DNA of 64,000 nucleotides from JAAXHV01 sp965207165. GTDB lineage: Bacteria; Pseudomonadota; Gammaproteobacteria; Eutrophobiales; Eutrophobiaceae. Below the pieces are notes generated by a model. That model saw only the letters and a program-made list of their open reading frames with translations. It had not been told where the DNA came from and searched no databases. Below are positions 33,825 through 42,306 of this stretch, one piece after another. How positions within the stretch are numbered: position 1 is the stretch's first letter; each line of letters begins with the position of its first letter. The stretch spans positions 3,348,001 through 3,412,000 of the forward strand of contig OZ242265.1 in the NCBI GenBank assembly GCA_965207165.1, read 5' to 3'. The translations under genes were made by a program, and so were the position numbers.

Positions 33825-34472
33825 TTAAGGATTGATGAGAATGTCGTTGAATGTAGCGGTAGTTCCAACGATGATATCGGCTTCCACGGTTCCGCTTGCG
33901 CCAGAATTCCGGGCGGTAAGGCGCGATACATCGGTCAATTCATTCTGATTCAAATCCATGGCATCACCCATGCCCGTACTGAAACTCAATGTGCCGGTCA
34001 TCTCGTCACCGGCCAGCCTGACAAACTTATCCTCTGCGCCCTCCTCCGTGGTGAATTCGTCGAGCAGCGCCAGGTCGGTAGGGTCGGCAAAGCCGACGGT
34101 GACCAGGTTGTCGCTGACGCGGGCAATCGCGCCCAGGCGCAGGGCAATGCGGCCGGCTTCAGCGTTGCTTGACGCAATGTAACGGATGGTAAAACCGTCC
34201 GCTGGAAAATCAAAGACTGGTTCGGCAAATCCTGGCTCTGCCTCCCAAACAGGCAGGTAATCGTCCAACGCGTCAATGTCAGGCGCGTAGCTACCCGCGT
34301 GAGGATTACCAGGGTCTGAGATAAAACGGTGCTGGGCCAGGGCCAGTTGTATGATGCTGTTCTGCACACGGTCCGGCACCAGGGAACGGGCCCGTTCCTC
34401 GATCCTCTGGCTCAGACCCAGGGACAGCAGGCTGAATACCAGCATGAAATAAACAGTAGGGAGAACGTTCAT
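33825..34472 (-). CDS. PilV-like minor pilin with tail-fibre-like tip
   Basis: A 215-residue protein starting MNVLPTVYFMLVFSLLSLGL, a hydrophobic pilin-type N-terminal helix, followed by an amphipathic stretch (SQRIEERARSLVPDRVQNSI). The C-terminal third contains RLAGDEMTGTLSFSTG, a phrase like those in phage tail-fibre repeats, and beta-rich sequence to the end. The layout recalls PilV of IncI plasmids, a tip adhesin on a pilin stalk, but no shufflon recombinase or inverted segments are present. A TGA in the same frame lies three codons before ATG 34472, so there is no leader peptide. Its start overlaps the preceding pilin stop (ATGA). It is the last gene of the hybrid operon. Function as the recognition tip is inferred. 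Confidence 0.65.
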   Translation of the reverse strand: MNVLPTVYFMLVFSLLSLGLSQRIEERARSLVPDRVQNSIIQLALAQHRFISDPGNPHAGSYAPDIDALDDYLPVWEAEPGFAEPVFDFPADGFTIRYIASSNAEAGRIALRLGAIARVSDNLVTVGFADPTDLALLDEFTTEEGAEDKFVRLAGDEMTGTLSFSTGMGDAMDLNQNELTDVSRLTARNSGASGTVEADIIVGTTATFNDILINP

Positions 34473-34921
34473 GGGGTGTCACATGAGAAATCATTTCCGG
34501 CGTAGGCAAACAGGTTGTAACTGGTGTTTGCAGCCCGGAAAAAAGTATTATCGTAGTCAGGGAGGAATGAATATGAATTATCTGTTTCAAATCCTCCGAG
34601 TGTGTGTCTGGCCAGGAACGCCAGGTAGTCGATATTGCCGCTGGCATTGATACTGATACTGGGGTGATCAGCCAGGCGCCAGGTGAATGTTACACCCTGG
34701 TTGTTGAAGCTTTGATCCAGATGATTCGAATCCTGTAATTGTTCATCGGTTAGCGAGCCGGGCAGCGCGCTGCAATGGGCGCCGATGAAGTCGATCCCCG
34801 CACGCTGGATGTCCTCAAGGGTCTGCATATATTCTCGAGTTTGCCGGTGCGGTTGTATCATGATTGCGATTCCTGATAGAAAAACCACGGCCAGAAGAAA
34901 GTTATAAAGGATACCTTGCAT
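34469..34921 (-). CDS. Leaderless minor pilin-like protein
   Basis: A 150-residue protein beginning MQGILYNFLLAVVFLSGIAI, a hydrophobic helix at the very N-terminus, then a soluble domain with two cysteines (GAHCSALPG and the terminal FSCDTP) placed to form the C-terminal disulfide loop typical of type IV pilins. The codon two before ATG 34921 is the TAA of the pilin gene in the same frame, so no prepilin leader can exist. It occupies the place of pilT/pilU in IncI-type clusters. I infer a minor pilin or pilin-like pseudopilus subunit. The family match is structural rather than by sequence identity. Confidence 0.6.
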   Translation of the reverse strand: MQGILYNFLLAVVFLSGIAIMIQPHRQTREYMQTLEDIQRAGIDFIGAHCSALPGSLTDEQLQDSNHLDQSFNNQGVTFTWRLADHPSISINASGNIDYLAFLARHTLGGFETDNSYSFLPDYDNTFFRAANTSYNLFAYAGNDFSCDTP

Positions 34922-34924
34922 CGA

Positions 34925-35368
34925 TTATTCGATAGCCACCGTAATGACACTCTCATCACAGGCATTTTCGTCGTTATCTGCATCTACGTTGGGCCATTTG
35001 CCGTTTGTCACCCGGTCCAGTAACCAGTTACAGCTTTCCACATCACCCGCGTCATAGGTGACGAAGGGCGGGCCTGCACCTGGTGAGGCTGTTATATCTG
35101 TTTCAATCACGCTTTCATCGACTCCGTCGTCATACAGTTCCGAATCCAGGTAACCGTTGTCCACCAGGGCTTCAAAGTCCGCGTCAGCCAGGTCATCGTC
35201 GTTCCGATTCACCCAGCGAAAATCAGATGCCGCGTTGACCACGTTAATAATTTCGGCTTCCATGTTGCGGTTTTCCGATTGGGTGACCAGGGGCGCCAGT
35301 GCGGTGTATGCGCCAATGCCCACCACGCTGGTGATGATTAATCCAAATACGATGGCAACCTGGTTCAT
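34925..35368 (-). CDS. pilS: Major type IVB-like pilin without leader peptide
   Basis: A 147-residue protein starting MNQVAIVFGLIITSVVGIG, directly at the hydrophobic assembly helix, with a helix-breaking proline at P26. The acidic C-terminal domain holds two cysteines (ESCNWLLDRV, NACDESV) suited to the pilin D-region disulfide. Type IV prepilins normally carry a basic leader, a Gly at -1 and Glu at +5. Here a TAG lies seven codons before the ATG in the same frame, the start has a strong GAGGAGG site, and position 5 is Ala. The initiator Met falls where the mature Met of type IVB pilins would be. No prepilin peptidase gene is present. The PilS assignment rests on position after pilR and on this layout. 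Confidence 0.7.
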   Translation of the reverse strand: MNQVAIVFGLIITSVVGIGAYTALAPLVTQSENRNMEAEIINVVNAASDFRWVNRNDDDLADADFEALVDNGYLDSELYDDGVDESVIETDITASPGAGPPFVTYDAGDVESCNWLLDRVTNGKWPNVDADNDENACDESVITVAIE

Positions 35369-35386
35369 GATCTTTCCCTCCTCTGG

Positions 35387-36418
35387 CTAAATTTCAATTC
35401 CCATACCCATGGAAACCAGGGCAAAAGGGATGGTGACGGCAATACTGATGGTTAAAAACAGGATTGTGTAGAAAACCTGGTAGGCCTTGATGGTTCTGAC
35501 CAGCCTGAGGTTCAACATGCGTCCCGCCACGTTGAAGCCGTTTGCAATTTCCCCCGGGGTCTGGTTTGGCGTACAGGATAGGACGTGGCTGTAGGTATAT
35601 TGGGATAACACGCCGTGCAGGACTTGCAGCAATGAGGCCTCCTTGAGTCTGGAGCGGCTTCTCTGTAATGACAACCTGAACAGGCTGTATCTGGCAAAAG
35701 TTGTCTCCATCAACCGCAGGTATTCGTCGGGGGGAAGGCGGGTGGATATCAAGGCGCTGCTGATTTTCAGGAACCGTCGTTCCGTTAACATGGCATGCAC
35801 GCGGAAGCAGCCACAGGCCGTCAGCATTACGCGAACCGGCCCTGTCAGGCGGTAGCAGCACCAGTGGTAAACAAACATGGCGCCGACGGACAGTCCAAGC
35901 GCATACAGCCACCAGGCTTTAACAAACAACACATACTCGAAAAACAGGGTGTAGCCCCCGGTATATTTTTGCAGGTAAGGCAAGGTGTAGATAGCCATCA
36001 CGGTAACTACCAGCGACATGAATATCCATTGAATACTGTTTGAGAGGATTTGCAGTAACACCGGAGACTGGTTGTCCTGGTCCAGCAACAGGTCAGTGAT
36101 TGTTTCCATACAGCTATAGCGTTCTCCCAGTATCAGCAGGGTGCTTTCCTGGCTGGTAAACAGGCCGGTCTGGTAGTAGTGCGATGCGAATGGTTGATTA
36201 TTGCGTATTGCTTTTTTGCTGAGTTTTGCAACTTCCTGTAGCGCTGGATTCTTACTTTGTCGTTGTATGTGGTTGAAGATTTCCAATAATGAAAACTGGC
36301 TTTTCAGGTATTCCCGCAACGTCGCATAAAAATACATCCGCGTATCGTTATTGAACATCAGCGCACGAAGATATACGGATTTGAAATTGTGCAGCAGATT
36401 TTTAGTGATGCCACGCAT
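35387..36418 (-). CDS. pilR: PilR/GspF-like inner-membrane platform protein
   Basis: A GspF-family polytopic protein that forms the inner-membrane platform for pilus assembly. It is 343 residues from ATG 36418 (MRGITKNLLHNFKSVYLRAL); this start overlaps the pilQ stop by 17 bases. The first cytoplasmic domain ends near residue 150, then hydrophobic helices appear (SIQWIFMSLVVTVMAIYTLPYL written here as two parts, SIQWIFMSLVVTV and MAIYTLPYL; then FEYVLFVKAWWLYALGLSVG) and a final one near the C-terminus (VFYTILFLTISIAVTIPFAL). The GspF double-repeat is recognisable though divergent. In IncI-type pili PilR works with the PilQ ATPase, its immediate neighbour here. Confidence 0.8.
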   Translation of the reverse strand: MRGITKNLLHNFKSVYLRALMFNNDTRMYFYATLREYLKSQFSLLEIFNHIQRQSKNPALQEVAKLSKKAIRNNQPFASHYYQTGLFTSQESTLLILGERYSCMETITDLLLDQDNQSPVLLQILSNSIQWIFMSLVVTVMAIYTLPYLQKYTGGYTLFFEYVLFVKAWWLYALGLSVGAMFVYHWCCYRLTGPVRVMLTACGCFRVHAMLTERRFLKISSALISTRLPPDEYLRLMETTFARYSLFRLSLQRSRSRLKEASLLQVLHGVLSQYTYSHVLSCTPNQTPGEIANGFNVAGRMLNLRLVRTIKAYQVFYTILFLTISIAVTIPFALVSMGMGIEI

Positions 36419-38015
36419 CGTAAAGATTCCCTTTGTTGAAATTTCCAATCTTGCGCTGGGTGAGTAATGGGTCCAGTTCTCCTTTGATGATCTTCGTATA
36501 GGCGTGCCTGTGAATATTCAGGACACTGTTTTCCTGCATCCAGTCACGCATGGCCTGGGGGTTGGCGGTATTCATCAGCAGGTGCCGGTTTGTTTCGGTA
36601 ATCGGGAGACATTCGGCCACGAGAGTGAGTTTTTCTATCCCAGAGTATCTGCAGGTGCTACAGCCCCGGCTATTGAGATAACGTATACATTGACTGGTAT
36701 CTGCGCCGAAACCGGTTTTGAAATATTCCTGCCAGAACGGGTCAACGTGTGTGGCAAGTTTGCATTCCCTGCAAAGTACGCCTATCAGGGATTGGACAAT
36801 GATTAAACTCAGGAAGGATTCGGAAAACAGGATATCAGAACTGATTCCCAAATCGGTTTGCGAGACCAGCCTGTTGATGGCGTCAACCCAGCCGGAACCG
36901 TGAATGGACGCAATTCCGGTTGTTCCCTGCAGCATCATGGAAGAAGCCATGATCGCAGTTTCCTTGTCGCGAATTTCGTTGATCGCGATGAAATCCACAT
37001 CGTGGCGAGTGGAGATCCTGCGGAGTTTTTCCTTGTTCTCAAGAATGATGTCTTCGGTGCCTTCCAGTGGCAACTGGAGTTGAACAAAATTGCTCAATTC
37101 AACTTCGATCTGGTCGGAAATCTCCAGGTTTTTTTCCAGCGCAGGCCGCTGCTTCATGATCGCGGTCTGTGTGGTCGATTTACCGGAGTTGACGGCTCCA
37201 ATAATCAAGGTAATGCCTTTATCGGCCGATATCTTTTTTAGTATTTGCAACTGGGTTTCATGGTAGCCAAGAGTAGTGATGTCAGGGATGTGGTTCATAT
37301 CCCGGAGCCGGATTGCCAGGCTGCGCTCATCGGTTACTTTCGAATAGCCGTATGACACCCGGCATAACCACCTCTGACCTTTATAATCGAAGTTAAACCG
37401 GCCGTCCTTGGCCGCATCGCCGTTACTGAAAGGTTGTTTAACGTAGATATTCCAAATCGCAGCGATAATTTTTATTCCCTGGCTACTGTCAAAGGATTGA
37501 CTGATTGACAGCCTGCCGTAAATTCGTTGGTAAACGGTTGTTTTGTTGTTTTTAATTTCAAGGTGAATATCCGTGGCGTGGTTGTTGATGGCTTGTGACA
37601 GTAGCTCGTTTACCTGGCTGGAGCTTTCCCGGGTTTGTTGTTGTAGTGAAATTTCCTTGTTTTTATTGATGAAGGATTCATAGACCGAACGCGTGGTCTG
37701 GCGGATGACAGGTTCTTCATGAAGGATATCCCGGGTCAGATTGATAAGTTGATTCAGCGCCAGAGCTTCGTGTTTGTCCAGATCACTGCGATCAATGCAG
37801 AATAGTTGCGCATCATCAGCGATGAATCCGGGACAGTCACCGTTCATCTTTTGTGTTTCCGTGAGAATGTCAGCATTGGTCGTGAGCTGGATATTTTCCA
37901 GTTCGTCAAAATTGGTGATCAGCGGGGCCTGCTGAACGGAACTGTCCGGCACTTCGTGTTCGAATGTCGGCAGGGGAGTTGCCGGTTTTTGTTTTCTCAA
38001 TCTGTTAAACATCAT
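36402..38015 (-). CDS. pilQ: PilQ/GspE-family pilus assembly ATPase
   Basis: Hexameric secretion ATPase that powers pilin polymerisation. The Walker A motif is GAVNSGKST (about residues 272-280), the Asp box region is DFIAINEIRDKETAIMASSM, and the His box is ASIHGSG. A C-terminal four-cysteine zinc site is present (CRECK and, 40 residues on, CSTCRYSGIEK), as in GspE/PilB. It is 537 residues, near the PilQ norm. It belongs to the same superfamily as VirB11, the ATPase missing from the upstream secretion half of the operon, so it may serve both halves. The start overlaps the pilP stop by 4 bases. Confidence 0.88.
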   Translation of the reverse strand: MMFNRLRKQKPATPLPTFEHEVPDSSVQQAPLITNFDELENIQLTTNADILTETQKMNGDCPGFIADDAQLFCIDRSDLDKHEALALNQLINLTRDILHEEPVIRQTTRSVYESFINKNKEISLQQQTRESSSQVNELLSQAINNHATDIHLEIKNNKTTVYQRIYGRLSISQSFDSSQGIKIIAAIWNIYVKQPFSNGDAAKDGRFNFDYKGQRWLCRVSYGYSKVTDERSLAIRLRDMNHIPDITTLGYHETQLQILKKISADKGITLIIGAVNSGKSTTQTAIMKQRPALEKNLEISDQIEVELSNFVQLQLPLEGTEDIILENKEKLRRISTRHDVDFIAINEIRDKETAIMASSMMLQGTTGIASIHGSGWVDAINRLVSQTDLGISSDILFSESFLSLIIVQSLIGVLCRECKLATHVDPFWQEYFKTGFGADTSQCIRYLNSRGCSTCRYSGIEKLTLVAECLPITETNRHLLMNTANPQAMRDWMQENSVLNIHRHAYTKIIKGELDPLLTQRKIGNFNKGNLYDAWHH

Positions 38016-38671
38016 TTCCAGGGGACAATATGGATTTTTTTACTGTTTTGTTCCTGCAGGTGGACCTCGTGCCGTTTCCCTTTATTCCCGTCTTCAACGT
38101 AGATGACTTTCAGGATTTTATATATACGCCGGTTATGTTCTATGCTGCTGCCGACAGTCATGGAACGCGGCCGTCCGTTACTGATCAGGACCACACTGGA
38201 GTTAATTCCCAGCTGCTTGTTTTCTTCATTGACATGCCCGACGGCCAGTCCTTCAATACCCTGTCTGGGAGGCGGTTTCTGCGCGGGCCTGGGCATTTTT
38301 TTTACCGGCTTTTTTACAGGCGGGGCGGTAACTTTCCGGGTTTCGATATTTGTTTTTAATAAAGCGGCAAGATGCGGCCTGGTTTTTATCAGTTCTGCAT
38401 GGACGGAATGCAATAAACCAGCATTGATCTTGTCCCGTTGTTGATTGATCTGTTCAACAAGGTCCAGGATTTGCTTGTAATAAATCAGATCGACAACCAG
38501 GTGTTCGGCCGGGGTACAGTGCGGACATGTTGCGTCAGGGGTCGGCGGCATTATCGATTTGTCCCGTGGGATTTGCCGCGTCGGGGCAGTGCTGTCAGAC
38601 GTATTATCCAATTTGGCGAGAGCATGGCTGCTGCAGAGAGAGAGGAATAACAGGAATATGATTAAATTCAT
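38012..38671 (-). CDS. pilP: PilP-like periplasmic pilus biogenesis protein
   Basis: A 219-residue secreted protein: signal MNLIIFLLFLSLCSSHALA, then a CPHC motif in PDATCPHCTPAEHL, a helical segment (LVEQINQQRDKINAGLLHSV), a proline/lysine-rich linker (APPVKKPVKKMPRPAQKPP) and a small beta domain (SSVVLISNGRPRSMTVGSSI) of the PilP/GspC homology-region type. PilP connects the inner-membrane PilO complex with the secretin. I chose ATG 38671 because it gives the signal peptide; the longer frame to 38830 overlaps pilO. The CxxC motif is unusual for PilP and suggests redox or metal binding. Confidence 0.75.
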   Translation of the reverse strand: MNLIIFLLFLSLCSSHALAKLDNTSDSTAPTRQIPRDKSIMPPTPDATCPHCTPAEHLVVDLIYYKQILDLVEQINQQRDKINAGLLHSVHAELIKTRPHLAALLKTNIETRKVTAPPVKKPVKKMPRPAQKPPPRQGIEGLAVGHVNEENKQLGINSSVVLISNGRPRSMTVGSSIEHNRRIYKILKVIYVEDGNKGKRHEVHLQEQNSKKIHIVPWK

Positions 38672-38672
38672 T

Positions 38673-39845
38673 TCAGGTTCCGATGACTTCAATGGTGATG
38701 GACAGTTTTTTCCAGCCTGCGTTTTTCTTGGTATTGATGTCGACTGTTTGTATGTGACCATGCAGGGCCATTTGTTGCAGTTGTCGAACCGATTGTTGCA
38801 GGATAAAACGATCCGGGTATTCGAAGACAAGCTCGATTACACCTTGCGACACATCCCGTTTTTGACTGATACCTATAACGGAAAATCGTGCATTCCTGGA
38901 AAAAGCAAACTGGCGGTAATACTCAAAGCTGACCTGTAACGGTATCGGTTCGGCCGCTTCCCCTGCGGGTGGTTTGAATATAGATGAACTCAAAGTCCAA
39001 CTGTTTTTCTGCAGATAAATATCGCCTTCCAGTTCCTGAGCGATTTGATTCAAACGCGCCAGCGAGTATGACTGATTGTAGCTGCCAGTTGCACCGGCGC
39101 TATAACCTTTTGCGGTTTTCTTCACATGAATTTTATCCAGGTTATAGGCCAGTAATACCGAAAAATTGCTGAGCAACGCCGCAACGGCTTCCAGGTCCGA
39201 ATCAATTTGAGTTGTGCTTTTCGGCTTGGCCGGCAGGGGTATAACTTTCGCTTCTTCCAGGTGTTTGACATTGATTGTCATGAACAGGAAGAAAATTAAA
39301 CAGGTTCCGACGAGGGGAGTCATTGCCAGGAGAGAAAGCTCGACCAGGTCGTAACCGCGTTTCAGCAGGTAGGGATTATTTTTTCCCTCATCAAGATTGA
39401 TGCAGAGGTCTTTAAGCGCGATGTTGTGTTGCGTAAATGCGTTGCTCAGCTTGCCCAATACAGCTACTTGGCATTCCAGAGGGTTATTCCTGATCAACTG
39501 CAAGCAGTCCTCAAAAGGCAGCAGGTCTTCCTTTTCCACCAGAATATAGTCTGCCTGCACCAATATCGTCGCCACATAGACAATGGTGTCGAATGGTAAA
39601 AAAATGTAGTGCCTGCCAGGCCGTATATCAGTATTAATCCAGGTGACAATCTGCGCGGCTACGGAGATGGCTTTTCCTTCATCCAGAAAAATGAAACCCT
39701 CGGACTCCAGATAATATTTCTTCCTGGCTGAGCTGAGTTGTTTATTTACGTACAGCCACGACCGCCGTTCATCCGGCAGGGTTTGGCTCTCTGCATTGAT
39801 GCACAGATCGATTTCCCGTTCGCCGATGTTGACAGTCTCAATCAC
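38673..39845 (-). CDS. pilO: PilO2-like inner-membrane pilus accessory protein
   Basis: A 390-residue bitopic protein. An N-terminal cytoplasmic domain (about 1-170, starting MIETVNIGEREIDLCI) is followed by one membrane helix (LAMTPLVGTCLIFFLFM) and a C-terminal periplasmic domain with repeated beta-alpha-beta features (IPLQVSFEYYRQF and VIELVFEYPDRF). This is the plan of IncI PilO and BfpC-type proteins, which dock the ATPase side to the secretin side of type IVB pili. Sequence similarity is weak, so the call rests on architecture and on position between the pilN secretin and pilP. Its start overlaps the pilN stop by 4 bases. Confidence 0.72.
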   Translation of the reverse strand: MIETVNIGEREIDLCINAESQTLPDERRSWLYVNKQLSSARKKYYLESEGFIFLDEGKAISVAAQIVTWINTDIRPGRHYIFLPFDTIVYVATILVQADYILVEKEDLLPFEDCLQLIRNNPLECQVAVLGKLSNAFTQHNIALKDLCINLDEGKNNPYLLKRGYDLVELSLLAMTPLVGTCLIFFLFMTINVKHLEEAKVIPLPAKPKSTTQIDSDLEAVAALLSNFSVLLAYNLDKIHVKKTAKGYSAGATGSYNQSYSLARLNQIAQELEGDIYLQKNSWTLSSSIFKPPAGEAAEPIPLQVSFEYYRQFAFSRNARFSVIGISQKRDVSQGVIELVFEYPDRFILQQSVRQLQQMALHGHIQTVDINTKKNAGWKKLSITIEVIGT

Positions 39846-41425
39846 AATTTGAAGCTTCCCTGGATCAAAAACAGCGTCTGGGTCAGGCGCTTGCCGCCGG
39901 AAGCAGAATTTCCCATCAACCTGTTGAATGGCCAGACGGGCAACAGACCGGATTGGTCGGTTTTAACTTCGATTTCTTCGCGATGGGTTGAGGCCAGCAG
40001 AACAGTTTCGCCGTCTTCAAGTGTGACATCGAATATATTGTCGTTTCCGGAACTTGTCGGAAGCACGCCTGAAGTTCCCGCAATGTCATATATCTCGAGC
40101 GAATCTATTTTTGCTTCGTTTATTACTACATGAAGAGCAATCATGCCATCAGTCAGGGTGGGCAGGATGTTAATGGCCTGTCCGGTTTCCAGTTCGCCGA
40201 TATCTACCGTTGGTGTTGACAGGCTGGTGCCACCTGAGTCGGTTTGTTGTATGCTGCTCCTTTCAACATACCGGTGTATCCGGTAATTCCGCACGGTCAC
40301 CAGGCGGTTGTTGTAGACCAGGATTTCTTTTGTGTCGTCGATTGAAAGATTGCCTATCTGCGCAAGCGCCTTGAGAATAATTTCTGAAGTGTTCCACCTG
40401 CTACCCGGATCGTCGATTTTCAGGCTTAATACGCCGCCACCGGCACTGAGTTCGCTGCTGGTGAGGTCCTGGGTCAGGTTACTGATATTGGCCGCGATGC
40501 TGGCATTGCGAATCAAGGATAAATCCACGTGTTGCTGCGCCAGGTCAGTTACGTCCAGGCGCACGACGGTGATTTTGATATTTGCCTGTCTGGTAACTGT
40601 TTGCAGCCATTTCTCGTAGGCTTCTTCAAACATGACAACCCGTTGAGGCCGGGCCGTGATGGAAAGCAGGTTGCCGGTGGAACTTATGCTGTAACATTCC
40701 CGCTCGTTATAGGTATAGCTATCCAGTGCTTTTGTCGAATTTTTTTCGTTGTCAGAATTCTGCTCACAGTATTGAATCCCCAGGACGGTATTCACCAACT
40801 GGTGGATGTCGTTCTCTGCAGACAACTGGCTGGTAACATTGTTTTCAAACCCGCTGGCCTTGTTCTGCTTGCTTCCCAGGTTATTGCTGCTGACATTGAT
40901 TATATTGTTGCCGCCACCGTACAACGGGACTTCATATTTTTTTGTGACCATTGGTGTGATCAATAAAATGCCCTGGTGGAATTCATAACCGACGTTGGCT
41001 TGCAGGGTTATGGCATTCAGATGATCTTCCACGGTGACGGCATCGGGAGTAGAGTTGATTTTGGGGTTGTATTTTTCGGGTAACGCGTATGTGATTGGAT
41101 AACCCGGGGTCAGACGTTCCAGCGTTTCCCGCAGCCCCTGGTTTTTATAAGTCGCCCGGTAAGATTTGTAATACCAGGCCTTTTCTTTAGGTACGTCAAC
41201 ACGCCTGGCCCGGGTGTTGATGGCCCGTATAGTTTGCTGATCTTCCAGGATCTGTCTGTGACGTTCCATTGCATCGTCGATTTCCTCTTGACGCTGTTTT
41301 ATATTTTCACTGCAGGCTGTCGCTGCCAGCACCGACAGCAAACCCAGAAGCCTGCATCTATTGAATAAAAGGAGGCGCAATGCGCAGGGATTGCAACCCC
41401 GTTTTTTAATGAGTGTAATTTTCAT
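39842..41425 (-). CDS. pilN: PilN-family lipoprotein secretin of a type IVB pilus
   Basis: Outer-membrane secretin through which a type IVB pilus passes. The start at ATG 41425 (MKITLIKKRG) gives 527 residues and a lipobox ATAC in LLSVLAATACSEN; the N-domains include KSYRATYKNQGLRETLERLT. The C-terminal secretin core has VDIGELETGQAINILPTLTDGMIALHV in consecutive blocks and the late TLEDGETVLLAS. A Ser/Asn-rich insert follows VPLYGGGNNIINVSSNN, and a cluster of cysteines (YCEQNS, ERECYS) suggests a disulfide. It starts inside the end of the pilL/tcpQ-like gene, a 20-base overlap. With VirB9/VirB10 upstream, the operon encodes two outer-membrane channels. Confidence 0.85.
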   Translation of the reverse strand: MKITLIKKRGCNPCALRLLLFNRCRLLGLLSVLAATACSENIKQRQEEIDDAMERHRQILEDQQTIRAINTRARRVDVPKEKAWYYKSYRATYKNQGLRETLERLTPGYPITYALPEKYNPKINSTPDAVTVEDHLNAITLQANVGYEFHQGILLITPMVTKKYEVPLYGGGNNIINVSSNNLGSKQNKASGFENNVTSQLSAENDIHQLVNTVLGIQYCEQNSDNEKNSTKALDSYTYNERECYSISSTGNLLSITARPQRVVMFEEAYEKWLQTVTRQANIKITVVRLDVTDLAQQHVDLSLIRNASIAANISNLTQDLTSSELSAGGGVLSLKIDDPGSRWNTSEIILKALAQIGNLSIDDTKEILVYNNRLVTVRNYRIHRYVERSSIQQTDSGGTSLSTPTVDIGELETGQAINILPTLTDGMIALHVVINEAKIDSLEIYDIAGTSGVLPTSSGNDNIFDVTLEDGETVLLASTHREEIEVKTDQSGLLPVWPFNRLMGNSASGGKRLTQTLFLIQGSFKL

Positions 41426-42296
41426 CGTAGAATTCGACCCGTTCGTTGTTATGGATAAGAGTTTTAATCCCGAAACGGGATTGCAGGAATTCAATCAGAT
41501 CATGATGGCGTTCAGGCAAAGGCAGGTTTATGTTCTGGAGAAGACGGTAATCTGCATATCTGTCGGGCTCACCGAGTCCCCAGAAAACCTTGTCAAAACC
41601 GCACGCCAGGAAATATTCCTGAACCGTAGCTGATAACATGGACTGGCTTTTGAAGTGGATCGATTTACAAAATTCCGGAAAGTCACCAGGCAGGTCTTCA
41701 GGTTTCATACTGCCGGGGGAGTAGTTAACGGCGTGCAGCGCTGTTTTGTCGACAGGTGACCGTCTCTCCACAAGATCATGAACAAGCCCGTCAGGTTCTT
41801 CTCTTGGTGGTTGGATACCGTTCGCCGACTTAATGTCCGAAGCTGCTACGGGTGTAGTAGTCAAATCAGCGAAAGCCACACTCGATTCATCTGGATTTTT
41901 TTCCCGAAACGTATACAACTTCCTGTTCTTGTCCAGAATGATTTGGCCGTTTTGCCCCAGTAAACGTTCCATAGCCATGTATAAGGGGACTGGATCATTG
42001 TCGAAATTATTGATGAACGTGCGTTGAGCAATACTTTCTCCGGTTGTATTGCGATAGGCCGCACGGTATGAATGTGGTTCCAGCATGTAATTGATAGCTT
42101 CCTCAATCGTTTTTGTCCCATTCGGATAGAGCATTCGCACCGGTACTTCCACAGTGGGTAAGGCTGACGGCATCGACTCCGTGCGCTTGAAGGATGATTT
42201 GAATTTATCTTCCAGTGTCTGTATCCACGAACACCCACTGGAAAAAATCAACAGGGAGCAGGCAATGACCGATCCTGGCAGCTTAATTTTTTCCAT
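41406..42296 (-). CDS. PilL/TcpQ-like outer-membrane lipoprotein
   Basis: A 296-residue lipoprotein (signal MEKIKLPGSVIACSLLIFSS, lipobox SSGC). The first domain (GTKTIEEAINYMLEPHSYRA through MAMERLLGQNGQIILD) resembles the PilL N-terminal domain of integrative-element pili. The C-terminal domain (TVQEYFLACGFDKVFWGLGE and LIEFLQSRFGIKTLIHNNER) matches the TcpQ C-terminal fold, which stabilises and localises the secretin. In TCP, TcpQ acts on the TcpC secretin; here the secretin gene is next. It starts 10 bases after the virB10 stop, exactly at the seam between the secretion half and the pilus half of the operon. Confidence 0.75.
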   Translation of the reverse strand: MEKIKLPGSVIACSLLIFSSGCSWIQTLEDKFKSSFKRTESMPSALPTVEVPVRMLYPNGTKTIEEAINYMLEPHSYRAAYRNTTGESIAQRTFINNFDNDPVPLYMAMERLLGQNGQIILDKNRKLYTFREKNPDESSVAFADLTTTPVAASDIKSANGIQPPREEPDGLVHDLVERRSPVDKTALHAVNYSPGSMKPEDLPGDFPEFCKSIHFKSQSMLSATVQEYFLACGFDKVFWGLGEPDRYADYRLLQNINLPLPERHHDLIEFLQSRFGIKTLIHNNERVEFYDENYTH

Positions 42297-42306
42297 CGAG
42301 GTCTCT

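Noticed and set aside
33825..34472. Shufflon at the 3' end of the pilV-like gene
   Set aside because: No recombinase gene and no repeated inverted crossover sites were seen.
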